NCBI GenBank assembly: GCA_028456385.1
Contig: JALNQF010000581.1
Location: 1-21,336, forward strand
DNA: 21,336 bases
Direction: 5' to 3'
Origin: Ophiosphaerella korrae
Taxonomy: Eukaryota; Ascomycota; Dothideomycetes; Pleosporales; Phaeosphaeriaceae
In this document: positions 10,478-21,273 of the stretch, one piece after another
How positions within the stretch are numbered: position 1 is the first letter of the stretch
Layout of the letters: each line of letters starts with the position of its first letter
The notes under the pieces: model-generated
Seen by the model: the letters and a program-made list of their open reading frames with translations, nothing else
Database searches by the model: none
What the model was told of the DNA's origin: nothing
Made by a program: the position numbers and the translations under genes

Positions 10478-10678
10478 GTATATAGGAATATTAATAGACC
10501 TTTATAGACTATTATATTTAATCTCTTCTTTATACTCTTATCTTAATAGAGTATTATAACTAATACTTTAATTAGATTTCTATCTATCTATTAATACTTA
10601 TATACCTTGTAATTCTCTAATAAGAGCTAACTATTAATTAAGTTAAGTAACTAACTTATTTATTAACCTTACTTATCT

Positions 10679-10686
10679 TATAAAAG
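10679..10686 (+). promoter_or_regulatory. TATA box candidate in the E1 LTR
   Basis: TATAAAAG lies about 380 bases into the LTR on the element's coding strand. In DNA this TA-rich the motif is only weak evidence. Confidence 0.4.
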
Positions 10687-10734
10687 CCTACTTACTTTTA
10701 TTACTTTTACTAGTTTTAAAGACTTAATACTTTT

Positions 10735-12540
10735 TTATATTCTTTAGTCTATTTAAATAGTATATCTTTCTTTATAAGTTTTATTAATAGTTCTATTATT
10801 TTAAATTATTCTACTATTAGCTTTCTATAAAAGTTTACTAGTCTATAAAACTATTATACTTCTTTTAGGTTTTTTAGTGTTAGCTATTCTTAGATTACTA
10901 TAATCTTGTTTAGGTTAATTCTTATTTTTCTTAGTTTAATAATAAATTTAAGGAAGTCTATTTTATTTATATAGAACTTGTACTTCCTTATCTTAAAGAA
11001 TAGTTTATTTTCTACTAGCTTTTCTAGTACTTTGTATACGTATTATATATATTCTTCTTTTAATTCTAAGAATATAAGGATATTATATAAGTATTCTTTT
11101 AAGACTATATTGTTTCTTTCCTAGAATACTACTAGTATATTTATTAGTCTAAAGGGTATAACTATATACTTAAATAGTTTATACTACGTTCTAAACGCTA
11201 TTTTCTATTTATTACCTTTTTTAATTCTAATCTAGTAGTAAGCGTTTAAGATATCTAGTTTTATAAAGATTTAAGCTTTTTATAGTTTATCTTGTATTTT
11301 ATCTATATATAGTAATAGGTATTAATTTATGTCTATAATTACGTTTATTTTTCTAAAGTCTACGTAGGGTTATATTTCTTTTATCTCTTTTTTATCTATA
11401 AAGATAAGTTTATATACTACTAAAGATTATAATTCTTATATTAATTCTTTTTATATCGTATTTTTAATAAATACTTATTTAATCTTTAATTCTTTTTCTA
11501 TTTTTCTATAAACTAGGCTCTAGCTTATATTTTTTTCTTCTTCTAAGTTTATTACTAAGTCCTATAGTTAATATTCTAGAAAGTATTCTTTAGGTTTAGT
11601 AAGTTACTTTTATTATTTCTTGTATTCTTCTAAGAATTTTCCTTTATATATACTTATGTTAGCTTTTAATATATCTTATTTAAGGTAACTTATTTCTCTT
11701 GTTCTCTAATTAATCTTTAGGTTAGTTATCTATAACTATAGTATACCTAATATTATGTCTTGTTTATTATTAATTGTTGTTATATCTATAACTATATTCC
11801 TAATTTCTAATCTTTCTAGCCTTAGTATAGAGAGTACTATTTTAAACCTAATAGGTTCCTAGAATAGTTTTCCTTTAACTATACTTATTTGTTAAGAGTA
11901 TCTCTTTATTATATAGTTTATTCTTTAGTTTTCTATAAACTTCTTTAATATAAAGTTTTTTATAGCTCTACTATTAATTATTAATTAAACTTTTTTTCTT
12001 TAGTATATACTTATTTATATAATATATAGGCCTTTTATACCTTATAGCTTTTCTTACGTAGGTCTTTCTTTAAATTATTTATCTTTTTAGGGCTATTACT
12101 CTATTTTATATTTATAGTTTTTGTATTTTAGATATTTATTATAAGTATATTTATACTATAGTCTTCTTTAAATATATTCTTTAGATATCTTTAGTCTTAG
12201 CCTAATTACTATATATTCTTTATTAAGTTTTCTAATTATTTCTTAACTTTAGATATCTTTCTTTGTAATTACTTTTACGTAATTATATCCTTTTTTTCTT
12301 ATTATCTATACGTAGTTTCTTGCCTTAAATTCTCTATATATTATATAATTTATATTTAGGTATAATATTTATAATATCTTAGTATATACTAGATATTTTA
12401 GATCTATTCTTTTATTGTCCCCTTCCTAGTATTTATCTTTTCTAAGTCTTTCTATTACTAAGATATAGTATACTATTAGTATTTATAGTATATAAGCTTT
12501 ATTAATCTATTACGTCTTTTTTATAAGAAACTACTACTCT
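10735..12540 (-). pseudogene. E3 pol remnant (protease and RT, RNase H onward missing)
   Basis: The minus-strand reading matches E2 pol. The protease DSG motif is NSR at 11967-11975, as in E2. In RT the active-site region carries a 24-bp in-frame deletion relative to E2: the segment between two copies of TACCTAGAT is gone, leaving KEYLYNIL, with the hybrid site at 11092-11103. FLG-type sequence after the active site is still visible near 10950. The frame ends at the left junction just inside RNase H. Stops at Gln/Trp positions are frequent. Confidence 0.85.
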
Positions 12541-13039
12541 CTTTATATAAGTATTCTTCTTACTATAACTATGTATTATTATAAATTTTATTACTTTAGA
12601 ATTATATTTATTCTAGTCTTTATATACTTCCTCTATACTTATAACTAGTAAGTATTTCTAAATAAACTTCTAGTCTTTATTTTATTCTTCTATATCTATT
12701 ATTATATAGCTATTATAGCTATATACCTTTAACTAGGCGTATTTAGTACTTCTTATATTATTTTAGCTTTTATCTCTTTATAGTTCTTAAGAAGAGACTA
12801 TAGTAGTCTCTTTATCTAGTACTAGTCTTCTAGCCTAGATTAATAGAGTCTAGGGCTTCTCTCCTTCTAAGTCTTTTATTAGTAAGTCTATTATATATAC
12901 TATTTCTTCTAGCTATACTTTTATTTTACTTTCTTTTATTACTACTACTTTATTCTTTTATAAGAACTATCTTACTCTCTACTTACTAAGAAGATATATA
13001 TAGTAGTTATCTTTATAATAAAAGGTCTAATAAAGTATT

Positions 13040-14210
13040 ACGTATTATATTTCTTTACTCCTTACTACTTTCTTTTAAGGTTTAGCTTATACTTTTAGTA
13101 CTTCCTTTTTACTCTTAGTTATCTTTAACTAAGCTTCTTTACCTTTCTTAAAGTCTTTACTTCTATAGTCTTTTATAAAGTATTTTAGTTTTCTATATTT
13201 ATAGTATACTATATCTTTCTTCTATTTAGAATAGTAGTCCTTTATATAGTAGCCTTTCTTACTATAGCTAAAGTACGTAAAGTCTTTATTCTTTTTCTTT
13301 TTTCTATTCTTATTAGTATTTAGGATTATAGAGTCCTTAGCGTCTTTATTCCTAGGTTATCCTTTATACTTATTCTTCTTCTATTCTTAAAGATTATTAT
13401 TAATCTATATTACTTATTACTTTAGAGCTTCTAGTATTCTTAGCTTTTCTATATAGATTATTTTGTATTGTATTTTTAAGCTTAGTCCTTATTTAAATTA
13501 TAATATTAGAGATACTTTATTCTATTCTATATTTTATAATAGTTACTTAAAGTATAGTATATACTTAGTAATACTCTTGTATTATATAAGCCTCTTAAGT
13601 TTCTCTTTAGTTTACTAGGTAATATCTTTATCTCTAAATACTACTTTTATTTGTTTAGTAAAGTACTTATAACTTCTAATAATAGCTTTTATTTTATCTT
13701 TCTATATTCTTAGAGTATATATTATATAGTCTATCTAGTAAGACTTAAACTATCTTATTATATCCTCTTTAAGGTATATTCTAATATATATTACCTTCTT
13801 ATCTTCTCTATTAAAGTATAATACTTATATATTAATCTAGAGTTATACTACTACTATAAACGGTTTTAGTTTTTCCCTTATTCTATTAAACTTTATAAGT
13901 ACTAGTATTTTTAGTAGTTTCTTTATTATACTTATTTCTAGTTATTTAGTAATTTATTCTATCTAATTCTATCCTTCTATAATAGCCTTAATTTATACTT
14001 TATATTACTTTATAACTTTTTAGAGTTCTTTCTTCTATATTTCTAGGGTATTAATTACTATCTTTATATCTTCCTTTTTAGAGATTAAGTTATTTAAGTA
14101 GTCTTTAATTACTTTCTATACTATATTATCTAACTTATAACTACTTAGGAGTACTTTAACTCTTTTCTTTGTTAAACTTTCTACTATTATATTAGCTAGA
14201 CTATATACTA
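13040..14210 (-). pseudogene. E3 gag with two degenerate zinc knuckles
   Basis: This is the homologue of E2 gag in the same position beside the 5' LTR. The knuckles are at 13234-13275 (YFSYSKKGYYIKDY) and 13165-13206 (YYKYRKLKYFIKDY). All Cys ligands and both His are now Tyr, so the copy is more degraded than E2. The Asn/Lys repeat of E2 is replaced by imperfect T-rich sequence. The 12541-13039 stretch is the gag-to-protease linker, colinear with 6331-6829 in E2. Confidence 0.83.
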
Positions 14211-14248
14211 CTTACGCTTTACTTCTTCTAATAACTAAATTAGTAAAG

Positions 14249-14440
14249 TGTAATAAGGTTACCTATTATTAACTACTAGTAACCTCTTATAGAGGTGTTA
14301 GTAGATTAGAAGTTAATAATAAAGGTTTATATAGTAATTAGTAATAACTAGGAATAATAGTTAATTTATATATATAATATTATGTATTAGCATTCTAAGT
14401 TAGAGATTAGATTACTAATACTATCCTAATAATATTATTA
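14249..14440 (-). repeat. Truncated 5' LTR of E3
   Basis: It starts TGTAATAAGGTTACCTATTA on the plus strand, matching the start of the E2 LTRs. Similarity, including TATTAGC and ATTACTAATACTAT, continues to about 14440 and then stops. The remaining 270 or so bases of the family LTR are missing. Confidence 0.8.
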
Positions 14441-15004
14441 GATTTAAAGGAAGCTATAGTAGTTTTATAAAATAGCTTTTTTATAATAGCTATATAAGGG
14501 CCTTAATAGAGAAAGATACTAAGGCTTTTAGTAAAGCTCTTTTTTAGATTAATTACTTATAACTTAATAGTACTAGGTATAAACTTAGTAGATTAATCCT
14601 ACTATTTATTTCTAGCCCTACGCTCTATCTATATATCTATAATATAGTAGTCTTAGCTAGGTCTCTTAAGATAGTAGTAAGCTAGATCCTTAATACTCTT
14701 TCTATTAAGGTACTAGTTTCTTTATTATATTAGTTATACTAATATAGTCTATCTCCTTGTATATAAGATTCTTTATTTAATTCCTTTGTTTATAAAAGTT
14801 AAGGCTATAATCCTTTTAGCTATAGTAAGGTTAGTAGCTTAGTAATTATATATATAATCGCGTATCTAATTGCGTATTAAGTATCTAATTATATAACTTA
14901 TCTAATATACTCTTTTAGGTTAGTAACTTATTAGTAAACTCGATATTATAAGATAAGTATAAGATTATTAAAGTAGTTATAGATTTTATTAAGAAGTACT
15001 TTAT
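14441..15004 (-). other. Unassigned stretch, probably Copia 3' non-coding/LTR zone
   Basis: This lies between the truncated E3 LTR and the C-terminus of the Copia polyprotein, where the Copia 3' LTR should sit. I find no second copy of it in the window and no clear LTR ends. A GCG-containing part near 14868-14880 shows a short repeat (GCGTATCTAAT, then GCGTATTAAG). No domain is recognisable on either strand. Confidence 0.45.
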
Positions 15005-17720
15005 ATATTATTTAGTATTCTACTACTTCTACTAGTCTAAGCTAATTTAAGAAGCTTTCTTATTTATTTATTAGTAAGACTTTTATAAAGCTATCTACTA
15101 TTATCTCTATTAATAGAGTATATTCTACTTTAATTTAGCTAGTAGAGACTTCTTGTCTTAGCTAATAATTGTAGATATTAACGTGCTAAAGCTTAGTTTA
15201 TAGCTTAGCTAGTTCTTTAGTAATAAGCTAGATTATTTAAGTATTATTATACTAGATAGTAACGTAATTTATAGAGAGTTTAACGTATAGTTTATTAAGT
15301 AGTTTTAATATAAATATAGCTTCTTTAGCTACTTATAATAAGGCTAGTAATTTAGCTTTAGTTATAGAAGTAGTAACTATATCTTACTTATTTACTCTCT
15401 ATATAATAAGCCTATTAAAGAGTTTAATTATATAGCCTTAAGAGCTTTTTTAATCTATAGTATTATTAGTAAAAGAAGTATTACTAGTAACTTATAATAA
15501 GTTACTACTACCTAGCTAAAGTACCTTTAATCTTGTATAAGAGAGGTATATAAGTACTTAATTAGTAGCTTTATAGTAAGTAGCGCTTAGGTTTATAAGA
15601 AATTAAGCTAGTTATAATATTATAAAAGCTATATCTAGCTAAGTAGTTATAGCTATAAATAGGAGTAAGCTAATTTTACGTTAATATTTATTAATCTTAG
15701 ATAGCGTAGCCTAGCTAGTATAGGCCTTAAGTTTAGTAGTAGCTATAAGTATATTATAATAGACGTGTAATTTATCTATAAGCTAACTTATCCTATTAAT
15801 ATATACTACCTATAGTAGTTAAATTATACGTTACTTTCTATCTTAAATTACTTTAACACTAAGAAACTATTAGAGATCTATTCTTTTAGAAGATTAGTTA
15901 CTTACTATACTTCTCTAGTTTTCTACTTATTATATACAATAATAATATTAACTATATAAAAGAAGATAATAATTCTATCTTTAATTTTATAGTATAGTTT
16001 ATATAGTACTATTTAAAAGCTTATAGCTTTAAGTATAGCTATAAATTCTCTCTACTATAAAAGAGGTAAGATCTAGAGACTATATAGGGTTTTTTAGACT
16101 CTAAAGATTATACTCTTCTTTTAGTATCTCTTTAGTATTCTTATATAGATCTCTTAGTCTATTACTATATAAATAAAGGTATTAGCTACGTTATACTATT
16201 TTAGTTTAAGATTATATTTAGTAGTAATAGCTATAAGTATCTAAAAGGATTAGCTAGCTAGTATTATAGCGTAAGTCTCTTATACTATAATATTTTATTA
16301 CTAGTCTCTTTATATAATAAGTTAAGCTTTATATTTAATAAATTAATAATATTTATTAAGCTTATACGTATATACCTATATATAGTCTAGTATCTACTAG
16401 CTAAAATACTAGATAGGTTTAACTAGTACTTTAGTCTATAATTTTATTTAGCAATAGCTAGTTAGGTAAGATAACTTAGATTCTTTAAATAACTTACTTA
16501 TTAGATAGCTTTCTAGGTTTATTTAGTATAAGAGTAGTAATAGGAGTTAATTATAGTAAAGCTTTAGTCTTCTTATAAGTATCTTCTTTATCTTAGCTTT
16601 ATCTATAAGTTCTTTTTAGTATTTTCTAAAGTTACTTACTTAGGTACTAGCTATAAAGGCTACTACCTATAGTATAGTTTTAGATAAGCTATATCTATTA
16701 TATACTATTAACTCTAGTTAGTCTCTAGTTATTAAATAAGCTAGTATTACTACTAGAGGTAGAGATAGTAAAGGAGTTAGATAGTAGTCTACGACTTTTC
16801 TTCTATAGTAGTAGCTAGGTAGATCTTCTTTATTATTTATAGATATATCTAACTTAGTATTATCTCTATAGAAAGACTCTATTTCTAGCTTGTATACTAA
16901 TACTAGGAGCTTTATTATTTTAATATAGGTAGTAATCTTTTCTAGTATTTAATATATAAAGTTATCTATTAGATCTTCTATTTTATAATTAAAGATTATT
17001 TACTTATTAAAGGTTATATCCTATATACTTATTACTTTAGCTATAGATAGTACCTAGATCTAGTAGATATTTAATAACTAGTATCCTATAAAGCAGCTAA
17101 TCTATACTTTTAGATCTAAACGTTATAGCCTTAATTTACTATAATATATATTATTAGTTTTTATAAAGGCTTTGTACCTATATACTTTTAAGTAAGCTAA
17201 GTTTAGCTTTCTTATTAATACTATAATTCTTTAATTCTTAGTAACTTTTATAAAGAATACTTTATATAGTATCTTCTAGTTATTTAAGTAACTTAGTGTT
17301 TAATTATATAGGTAGACTCTAGCCTATATAATTTTAAGCTAAAGTTCTTATAGTAAATTTGCGTTAAGTTATATAGTACATGCTTTCTCTTTATTAATTT
17401 CTCTAGCGCGCTTAGCTCTTCTATTCTAGGCTTAAGTATCTAGAGCTAAATGTTTAATAGTAATACCTTACAAGTTTAACTAGTACTAGACCTCTAGTTT
17501 TACTATTGTAATCTTATTATTAGTTTTAATTACTTTAACTAAGATACTATACTAATTTTTTAAAAAGAAGATTAAGTTTAATACTACTTTAATAATTAAT
17601 TTTATTATAGTCTTAGCTTTACCTAGACTTTAAGCCTATATAATAGGTATAGTATATATATAGTAAGAGGAGAATATATTCTTTTTCTTTAAGATACTTA
17701 ATATAACTTATACACCTAAT
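15005..17720 (-). pseudogene. Ty1/Copia pol (integrase, RT, RNase H)
   Basis: Read on the minus strand with stops as Gln/Trp, this gives Copia order, integrase before RT. The late integrase core is at about 17500-17100 (GITIKHLALDT, RAKRAREINKEKACTI, then LNLAYLKVYRYKAF). RT starts near 16330 (ETYAIILASQSF, KYNLKLKQYNVANTFIY, then EIYIRILKRYQKKS). The YVDD box has become YIVN at 15947-15958: the second Asp to Asn is RIP-like, but the first, Asp to Val, needs a transversion. RNase H is at about 15270-15560 (ITKAKLLALLQVAKEAIFIL). A Copia-type end follows (KVEYTLLIEIIVDSFIKVL), resembling the usual ADGLTK motif. Gag and protease are missing or unrecognised. Confidence 0.88.
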
Positions 17721-17879
17721 AATATATATATCTTAGTACTAGTTTATAATAATTAAGTATCTTTATAAAAGTATAGTAGACTAGGTATATAATAACTCTA
17801 TAGATCCCTAAATATTAGAGAATATCTATCTTAAACTATATTAATAACAAGGTATCTAATAAGTAGAAATAGCAATAAT
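17721..17879. other. Junction zone between Copia and E4
   Basis: This short stretch lies between the last recognisable Copia integrase sequence on the minus strand and the first E4 gag-like sequence on the plus strand. No LTR ends, target duplication or motif are visible. Both elements seem to lose their 5' parts here. Confidence 0.4.
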
Positions 17880-18830
17880 ATAAAAACTTTAGGAAGAGCT
17901 ACGTATTCTCCTAACGTACTAGATAGACCTATATAGATACTTAGTACCTCTAGATATAGCTATTATACTACTAGTTAATATACTACTAGTTAATACACTA
18001 CCCTAAGATAAGATAACCCTAGCCCTAATCTTAATACAAATCTATTCTAAACGTAAGCTACTTTTAACAAGTAAACTCTTCTTAGGTAATAAAGTATACT
18101 TTTAAGCCTAAAAGGTTACTCTTACCTATAAGCTTATAACTAATATAAACTTTATTAAGGAGCTAAGAGAGTAATTTATATATATCTAGGCTAACCTAAG
18201 CCTATACATATAGAAAGAGGTAGCTGTATACTATAAGGCTAGTAAGTATAATATAGATTAGGACCCCTAACTCTTTATAGAGTACCTAACGTTTATATAT
18301 AAAGATAATTATAGCTAAGAATACGCCTTAGTAGAGCTAGACTATATCTAGTAAAGAGCTAAGAAATAGTTTATAGAGTTCTTTATACGATTTAAAACGC
18401 TAATATATAAAAGTAGTAGATACTACTAAGATAGTAAATATTGTATCGATAAACTCTATAAAGTATTAAACTAGAATATAAACGTAGTTACTATAAATTA
18501 AGGTATCTTCTATACTTTATTTAATAAGGCTATAGTAACGTATTAGTTAATAGCTATAAACCTAGAAACCTACTACTATAACTATAGAATCGTACCTTTA
18601 ATAGCCTTAAAGCGCGACAATAATAGAAATACCTTAATAATAGGTATTAGTGTAATAAATACGTTATAGAAAGATAAGGACTTTAAGAAAAGAAACTAGA
18701 ACTAAAAAAGGCGTACTAATTAGATCCTAGACCCCCTAATCTAGTAGCGCTATATAGTAGGCTACTATATACGCTATAGTAAGATAGGTTATATAGTGCG
18801 CAAATATATAAATATAGTATCCTTATATAT
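17880..18830 (+). pseudogene. E4 Ty3/Gypsy gag with degenerate zinc knuckle
   Basis: One plus-strand frame from about 17900 reads as gag. A low-complexity N-terminal part contains LLVNI twice (15-bp repeat at 17965-17994). A capsid-like core follows at about 18240-18520 (LFIEYLTFIYKDNYS, FIEFFIRFKTLIYKSSRYY, DKLYKVLNQNINVVTIN). A CCHC knuckle lies at 18766-18807 (YIRYSKIGYIVRKY) with all three Cys and the His changed to Tyr. The capsid wording (YKDNYSxEYALxELDYIxQR) is typical of fungal Gypsy gag. The start and 5' LTR are absent, probably lost at the Copia junction. Confidence 0.83.
17965..17994 (+). repeat. 15-bp direct repeat in E4 gag
   Basis: ATACTACTAGTTAAT occurs twice back to back with no mismatch, adding five codons in frame. 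Confidence 0.85.
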
Positions 18831-21158
18831 ATTAGCTATAACTTTACTATACTAACTTAATAAGGAAACTACTAAGGTTTCCTTAGAAAACTAACTTCTT
18901 TTAACTAAAATCCTAGCTAGGGAGTAGAGCGAATATACTTAGTAAGAGTTAATTAGCTAGATTAGTAGGATTTAAATATTCTAGAGGATATAGTACTCTT
19001 TTAGTAGGTAATAAATAAACTCTTATTTAAATTATAAATATTTTTAAACTATAGTATATTCGTGTAGGTACTAGTTAATATAGAGTGTAAGTATTTTAGT
19101 ATAGTAAGTAAAGAAGTTACTAAGTAAGTAGAGACTAAGTTTATTAGTATTCTACTAAGAGCTCTATAATAAGTAGTAGGCTTACTAAAAGATATAGTAA
19201 TTACTAGAGTAGTAATCCTACACTATAACCTAGATAGGTAGTAGTCTTAACTACTTGTATATATAATACTAGGACTAAACTAGGACCTAATCTTAGAAAA
19301 ACTTTAGTTGCAACGTAAAAGAGCTATACTAGATATAGACTAAGGAATAATAATAATCTATAAAGTAAGTAATATAGTCGTAAAAAAGTACTAATAGTAA
19401 TAACTACTAAGTAAGATAGAAGTAATCTATAGCCTACGTACAAAAGAATTAAAACTATCTAAGTAAAAAAAAGATAATATAAAATACTCTTATTATATAA
19501 TAAATATTAGAGAAATTACAACTATATTAAACTTAAAAAGAAGACGTATAGAAGATAGAGAAACAAAGCTACTTAAAGAATTAGGTAATTTTAAATAGCT
19601 TTTTAATAAAGAAAGCGCTTATATATTACTTTTATACTAAAGACGTATAGACTACTACGTTTACTTAGAACTAAAAAGTAATAGAAGACTAGTAGAGCTA
19701 CTATAGGGCTTCCTTTATAATATATCTAGAGAAGAATTACTAGAGCTTAGGCGCTAGCTAACTAAACTTATAGATAAGAGTTAGATACGTACTAGCGCTT
19801 TATCTATAGGCGCCCTAGTCCTACTAGTTAGAAAACTAGAAAGTAGATAGAGGCTATACGTAGACTATAGAGGCCTTAATAAAATTACTATACTAGACTA
19901 ATACCTTTTACTACTAATTAAAGAAATACTATATATACTAAGCTTAGCTAAATAGTTTAGTAAAGTTAATATATAAGTAGTATTCTATAAAATCTAGATT
20001 ATAAAGAGAAATAAGTACTTTATAGCCTTTTATATATAGTTTAGACTATTTAAATAGCTAGTCTACTCTTTTAAGCTTATAAGTATACTTATAACGTTTT
20101 AATAATATATTAATAGTATACTTATAACGTTTTAATAATATATTAATAGTATACTTATAACGTTTTAATAATATATTAATAGTATACTTAAAGAGATACT
20201 AAGAGTTTTTATAATAGCGTACTTAGATAATATACTAATTTACTTATTAGGGTTATAAAAAAAATATTTTAATAAAGTTAAGTAAGTACTATAGTTCTTA
20301 AGTAAAGCTAAACTTTACTTTAACTTTAGTAAAAGCGTATTCGTAATAAAAGAAGTTAAATACCTAGGATATATTATAGAGGTAGAAATAGCAATCTACT
20401 TAAACCCTAAAAAGATAAGACCTATCTAAGAATAAGAACTTCCTCGCTTACTACGTAGCTTCTACGTATTCTTTAGATTTATTAACTTTTATAAAGAATT
20501 TATTCTTAACTTTTTAGAAGTAGTAGTACTACTATATTACTTTATAAATAAGAATATACTATTCTAGTAGTATAAGAAGTAAGATAAAGCCTTTTTAGTA
20601 TTAAAGTTAGTATTTATTTTAAGCCTAATCCTTATATAATAGGACTTATTAAGAGATATAGTTATAGAAGTAGATTAATTAGTTAAGGCTTTAGGAGAAT
20701 ACCTATTATAATAAATAAAAGGAGTATTACACTTTATTACCTACTACTCTATAGTATTAATAGTAGAATAATACAACTATACTATTTATAATAAAAAAAT
20801 AAAAGTAGTACTTAGCTACTTAGAAGTATAGAAAGTAAAACTATAAAGTATATATTACTTATTTACTATCTTAATAGATAATAAAAACTTAGAGTACTTT
20901 ACTATAGCTAAAGAACTCTTAGAATAGTAATATAGATAGGCTAAGAAACTATTATACTTCTAATTTTACTTATAGTATAGGCTAAGTAAACTAGTATCTA
21001 GGCTAGACGCGCTAAGCTATTGTAAATAAAATTAAGTAGAAATAGAAATATAAATAGTACTATTAATACGTCTAGTCTTAATCTATATAGTTAAAATAGT
21101 AGAATAGAGTACTAAGAGTAAAAGACTAGAAGAGGCCTATATCTTTATAAATCCTTAT
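18831..21158 (+). pseudogene. E4 Ty3/Gypsy pol (protease region, RT, RNase H), cut by an LTR
   Basis: The stretch at 18831-19500 should hold the protease, but no clear DSG box is left. From about 19500 the frame reads LKELGNFKQLFNKESA, then EELLELRRQLTKLIDKS and RTSALSIGALVLLVRK, then VDYRGLNKI at 19860, all typical of Ty3/Gypsy RT. The first catalytic motif is KVNI instead of KVDI (Asn at 19968-19970). YLDD is YLDN at 20220-20231. A 33-bp unit is present three times just before it. RNase H follows at about 20560-21010, ending in LVSRLDALSYCK, like the usual DALSRR. Integrase is not reached because an LTR starts at 21159. Confidence 0.88.
20082..20190 (+). repeat. Perfect 33-bp triplication inside E4 RT
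   Basis: Three identical 33-base units start at 20082, 20115 and 20148, with ten more matching bases to 20190. Each unit encodes 11 residues (SILITFQQYIN), so the RT motif normally read once (ATFQRYIN) occurs three times in frame. No mismatch separates the units, in contrast to the heavy mutation around them. Confidence 0.95.
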
Positions 21159-21197
21159 TATAAGGGAGTTATCCCTTATATCTTTTATTTTCGTACA

Positions 21198-21228
21198 AAT
21201 ATTAGTAAGTTTATAACTTACTAATATT
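21198..21228. repeat. Perfect 14-bp-arm hairpin in the terminal LTR
   Basis: AATATTAGTAAGTT at 21198-21211 pairs with AACTTACTAATATT at 21215-21228 across a three-base loop. Confidence 0.9.
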
Positions 21229-21247
21229 GTAAACTTACTAATATTAC

Positions 21248-21273
21248 AAACTTACTAATATATTAGTAAGTTT
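21248..21273. repeat. Perfect 26-bp palindrome in the terminal LTR
   Basis: AAACTTACTAATA is followed directly by its reverse complement with no spacer, using the same word as the neighbouring hairpin. Confidence 0.9.

Larger units (their letters stand above)
10298..10723 (+). repeat. 3' LTR of E1, right end truncated at the E3 junction
   Basis: The LTR starts after the polypurine tract with TAGTATTATAATAC (TG changed to TA). It contains six 14-bp repeats and, further on, a TATAAAAG box, both consistent with U3. No terminal CA-type end is seen before homology to E3 starts near 10724, so the LTR is probably cut there. A shorter LTR ending near 10560, where GTATTATAAC mirrors the start, cannot be excluded. 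The 5' LTR of E1 is outside the window. Confidence 0.65.
10724..14440 (-). mobile_element. E3: truncated Ty3/Gypsy relative of E2
   Basis: The sequence follows E2 from about 4255 to 8222 with many substitutions but the same order: pol, gag and LTR on the minus strand. It stops at the start of RNase H on the left, so RNase H, integrase, chromodomain and 3' LTR are missing. Its 5' LTR stops after about 190 of 459 bases on the right. Neither end shows a target duplication, so both are deletion or recombination junctions rather than insertion ends. It also lacks the solo LTR found in E2. Confidence 0.87.

Noticed and set aside
14441..15560. Plus-strand coding region opposite Copia RNase H
   Set aside because: A plus-strand frame looks partly protein-like, but the minus strand gives the ordered Copia RNase H and C-terminal motifs, so the plus reading is a shadow.
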